Origin: Gammaproteobacteria bacterium | GTDB taxonomy: Bacteria > Pseudomonadota > Gammaproteobacteria > Steroidobacterales > Steroidobacteraceae | Assembly: GCA_019242385.1 (NCBI GenBank) | Contig: JAFAVO010000156.1 | Coordinates: 1 to 7,359 of the forward strand | Direction: 5' to 3' | DNA: 7,359 nucleotides | Shown: positions 5,510 through 7,359 of the stretch, in pieces | How positions within the stretch are numbered: the stretch's first letter is position 1 | Layout of the letters: the number at the start of each line of letters is the position of its first letter | Program-made: the position numbers and the translations under genes | Notes under the pieces: model-generated | Database searches by the model: none | What the model was told of the DNA's origin: nothing | Seen by the model: only the letters and a program-made list of their open reading frames with translations

Positions 5510-6663
5510 GCCAGCCGTCCGAGCCCACGCCGCTCGCGATAGGGCACGTGACCCTGCACCTCGAGCGCGTACGCATCAACCGCCGCACCCTCGCGCTCGA
5601 GGTACTCGCTGATGGCCGCGCGAAATTCGAGGTCGGCGATGTAGTGCGCCGACCAGGTGATCGCCGGCTCGAATCCACGGCTCACCTTGTGCTCTCCCTG
5701 GGTGCCGGGCTCGAAGCGCTCGATGCGCCGCTCGATGCAGAACTCGATCCCCTGGTGATAGCACGCCTCGAAGTGCAGGCTGTGATAGTCGGCCGCCGCC
5801 CCCCAGTAGCGCCCGTAGAGTGCCTGCGCACCACTCACGAAAAACACCGCCGCGGCGACCACCGTCTTGCCGTGCAACGCGAGCTTGACCATGAGCGACT
5901 CGGGCATGGTGCGCGCGGCTTCGCCGAAGAAGGCGCGCGTCAGGTACGGCTCGTGTCCGTGACGCAGGAAGGTGTCCCGGTGCAGCGCATAGACGCGATC
6001 GATCAGTGCGTCATCGAGCTCACCACCCATGCGCGTCTCGAAGCGCACTCCGGCCTCGGCGACTCTGCGCCGCTCGCGGCGGGCCTTCTTGCGCTTGTCG
6101 GCGGTGAAGGTGGCGAGATAGTCCTCGAAGCTCGTGTAGCCGCGATTGGTCCAGTGGAACTGGCAGTCGCGCCGTAGCAGCCACCCACGTCGCGCACACG
6201 CCGCGCGTGCCGCCTCATCGAGGAAGAGCGCGTGCACCCCGGAGAGGCCATGGCTCGCTGCGTAGCGCTCGAGGTCCGCCAGCAGCCGCCCGGAGTGCTC
6301 GTCGCGGTCGAGATCGGGCCGAACGAGCAGGCGCGGCCCGGTCGCGGGAGTGAACGGGGCGGCGAGGGTCAGCTTCGGGTAGTAGCGGCGGCCGAGCCGC
6401 TCGTAGCCGCGCGCCCAGGCGAAGTCGAACACGAACTCACCGAAGGAATGGGTCTTGACGAAGGCAGCCGCCGCGGCCGCCAGCCCACGCGCATCGTGCA
6501 GCGTCAGGTAACGCGGCTCCCAACCGCTGCCGCGCCCGACACAGCGCGCGTGCTCGAGCGCAGCGAGGAACTCGTAGCGCGTGAAGGGATTGTCCGCACC
6601 GCCGAGCGTGTTCCACTCGGCGGCGCGCAGCTCCTCGATGCGCTGGTGACACCCGGCGTGCAT
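5506..6663 (-). CDS. FemAB-like GNAT-superfamily acyltransferase (PF04339/DUF482 type), substrate unknown
   Basis: I recognise this 385-residue protein as a member of the family called 'peptidoglycan biosynthesis/recognition' (FemAB_like, formerly DUF482), which has no firmly established reaction. Visible blocks are NPFTRYEFLAALE (25-37), YPKLTLAAPFTPATGPRLL (95-113), QFHWTNRGYTSFEDYLATF (168-186), a strongly basic stretch KRKKARRERRRV (190-201), GRYWG (284-288) and the family hallmark from LHFEACYHQGIEFCI to GEHKVSRGFEP (297-333). The fold is a double GNAT arrangement, as in Fem transferases that use aminoacyl-tRNA, but an acyl-CoA donor is equally possible. No signal peptide or membrane helix is seen, so it should be cytoplasmic. 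The ATG at 6663 is chosen because it overlaps the trxB stop (TGATG) and gives the normal family length; the frame stays open upstream into trxB. The stop overlaps the aat start by four bases, so the three genes are co-translated. Confidence 0.85.
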   Translation of the reverse strand: MHAGCHQRIEELRAAEWNTLGGADNPFTRYEFLAALEHARCVGRGSGWEPRYLTLHDARGLAAAAAAFVKTHSFGEFVFDFAWARGYERLGRRYYPKLTLAAPFTPATGPRLLVRPDLDRDEHSGRLLADLERYAASHGLSGVHALFLDEAARAACARRGWLLRRDCQFHWTNRGYTSFEDYLATFTADKRKKARRERRRVAEAGVRFETRMGGELDDALIDRVYALHRDTFLRHGHEPYLTRAFFGEAARTMPESLMVKLALHGKTVVAAAVFFVSGAQALYGRYWGAAADYHSLHFEACYHQGIEFCIERRIERFEPGTQGEHKVSRGFEPAITWSAHYIADLEFRAAISEYLEREGAAVDAYALEVQGHVPYRERRGLGRLA

Positions 6664-7358
6664 CACACCGATGCCCGCGCCTGGCTCTCTTTGTGGGGCT
6701 CCACCGCGAGCATCTCGAGATAGCGGTCCGCATCGAGCGCCGCCATGCACCCGGCGCCCGCTGAAGTGATGGCCTGGCGGTAGACCCGGTCGGCGACATC
6801 GCCGGCCGCGAATACGCCGGCGATGCTGGTGGCGGTCGCATCCCCATCGAGTCCCGTACGTACCACGAGATAGCCCTCGCGCATCGTGAGCTGACCGGTA
6901 AAGAGCGAGGTGTTGGGTGTATGCCCGATCGCGACGAACACACCGGTGACCTCGAGCTCGCGTGGACCGGTGCCGCCGGGTGAGCGCAGCCGCAACCCGG
7001 TGACGCCGCGCTCGTCATCGCCCAGCACCTCCTCCACCGTGTGGTTCCAGACGAGTGAGATCTTGCCCGCATGGACTTCACGGAACAGCCGGTCCTGCAG
7101 GATCTTCTCCGCGCGCAGCTTGTCGCGCCGGTGCACGAGGGTCACGTGCTGCGCGATGTGCGAAAGATAGAGCGCTTCCTCGACCGCGGTGTTGCCGCCG
7201 CCGACCACCGCGACCCGGTGGCCGCGAAAGAAGAAGCCGTCGCAGGTGGCGCAGGCGGAGACACCACGGCCGCGGAATTTCTCCTCCGAGGCAAGTCCGA
7301 GATACTTGGCCGCGGCGCCGGTGGCGATGATCAGCGCATCGCAGGTGTAGTGCGCGAG
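6663..7358 (-). CDS. trxB: Thioredoxin-disulfide reductase, C-terminal 231 residues (cut by window edge)
   Basis: TrxB is the FAD enzyme that passes electrons from NADPH to thioredoxin. The visible part lacks roughly the first 85 residues, with the FAD GxGxxG motif, beyond the right edge. The redox-active CATC motif lies at plus positions 7242-7253, in the context SACATCDGFFF. It is followed by the NADPH-binding GGGNTAVEEALYL and by HRRDKLRAEK, whose arginines bind the NADPH phosphate. The second FAD motif GVFAAGDVADRVYRQAITSAG precedes the conserved GCMAALDADRYLE. All expected motifs are intact. The gene ends in a short polar tail, and its TGA overlaps the ATG of the next gene by one base. 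trxB near aat is also seen in E. coli and Pseudomonas, so the linkage is old. It probably heads or belongs to the trxB-GNAT-aat transcript, though its promoter is not in view. Confidence 0.97.
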   Translation of the reverse strand, partial: LAHYTCDALIIATGAAAKYLGLASEEKFRGRGVSACATCDGFFFRGHRVAVVGGGNTAVEEALYLSHIAQHVTLVHRRDKLRAEKILQDRLFREVHAGKISLVWNHTVEEVLGDDERGVTGLRLRSPGGTGPRELEVTGVFVAIGHTPNTSLFTGQLTMREGYLVVRTGLDGDATATSIAGVFAAGDVADRVYRQAITSAGAGCMAALDADRYLEMLAVEPHKESQARASV

Positions 7359-7359
7359 A

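Noticed and set aside
5548..6177. Open frame of 209 codons antisense to the FemAB-like gene, and similar ones at 6232-6723
   Set aside because: Both are complements of conserved FemAB-like blocks and look like GC-driven open frames.
6437..7081. Minus-strand frame of 214 codons across the trxB/GNAT junction
   Set aside because: It is out of frame with the conserved TrxB and FemAB-like proteins and has Arg/Ala-rich composition typical of a shifted frame.
1..7359. Mobile elements, CRISPR arrays, toxin-antitoxin or phage genes
   Set aside because: No transposase, integrase, regular spaced repeats or target-site duplications are visible; all large frames are accounted for by housekeeping and secretion genes.

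Overview
The window is GC-rich DNA from a gammaproteobacterium. The assignment rests on the gene order clpS-clpA / infA-aat-trxB, which is the arrangement of Escherichia coli and Pseudomonas, and on the close match of ClpS, ClpA, IF-1, Aat and TrxB to their gammaproteobacterial counterparts. A type II secretion operon at the left edge and a FemAB-like acetyltransferase gene between trxB and aat point away from the enterics, towards a free-living lineage in the broad Xanthomonadales/Nevskiales region. That last placement is an inference.

Layout: (1) 1-1584, minus strand: gspC followed by gspD (cut by the left edge), the inner-membrane connector and outer-membrane secretin of a type II secretion system. 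(2) 1585-1767: a 183-base divergent control region with a candidate sigma70 promoter for each direction and three copies of a CACAAGC word. (3) 1768-4397, plus strand: clpS and clpA, the N-degron adaptor and the AAA+ unfoldase of the ClpAP protease, with a hairpin over the clpS stop codon. (4) 4398-4489: a convergent spacer holding a perfect 14-bp inverted repeat. (5) 4490-7358, minus strand, read right to left: trxB (cut by the right edge), a FemAB-like GNAT gene, aat and infA. The trxB/GNAT and GNAT/aat junctions overlap by 1 and 4 bases. The aat-infA spacer is almost fully tiled by four short inverted repeats.

How they work together: Aat adds Leu or Phe to proteins with N-terminal Lys or Arg, ClpS recognises these N-degrons, and ClpA unfolds the substrates into ClpP (not in this window). 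The producing, recognising and unfolding steps of the bacterial N-degron pathway therefore sit on two convergent units. No Bpt (the other aminoacyl transferase) is present here. The FemAB-like protein belongs to a fold superfamily that includes aminoacyl-tRNA-dependent transferases and relatives of Aat, and its gene is translationally coupled to aat. This makes it the most interesting unexplained protein in the window. The other points worth attention are in RNA and DNA structure: a probably leaderless clpS mRNA, the hairpin array before infA, and repeats in the divergent promoter region.
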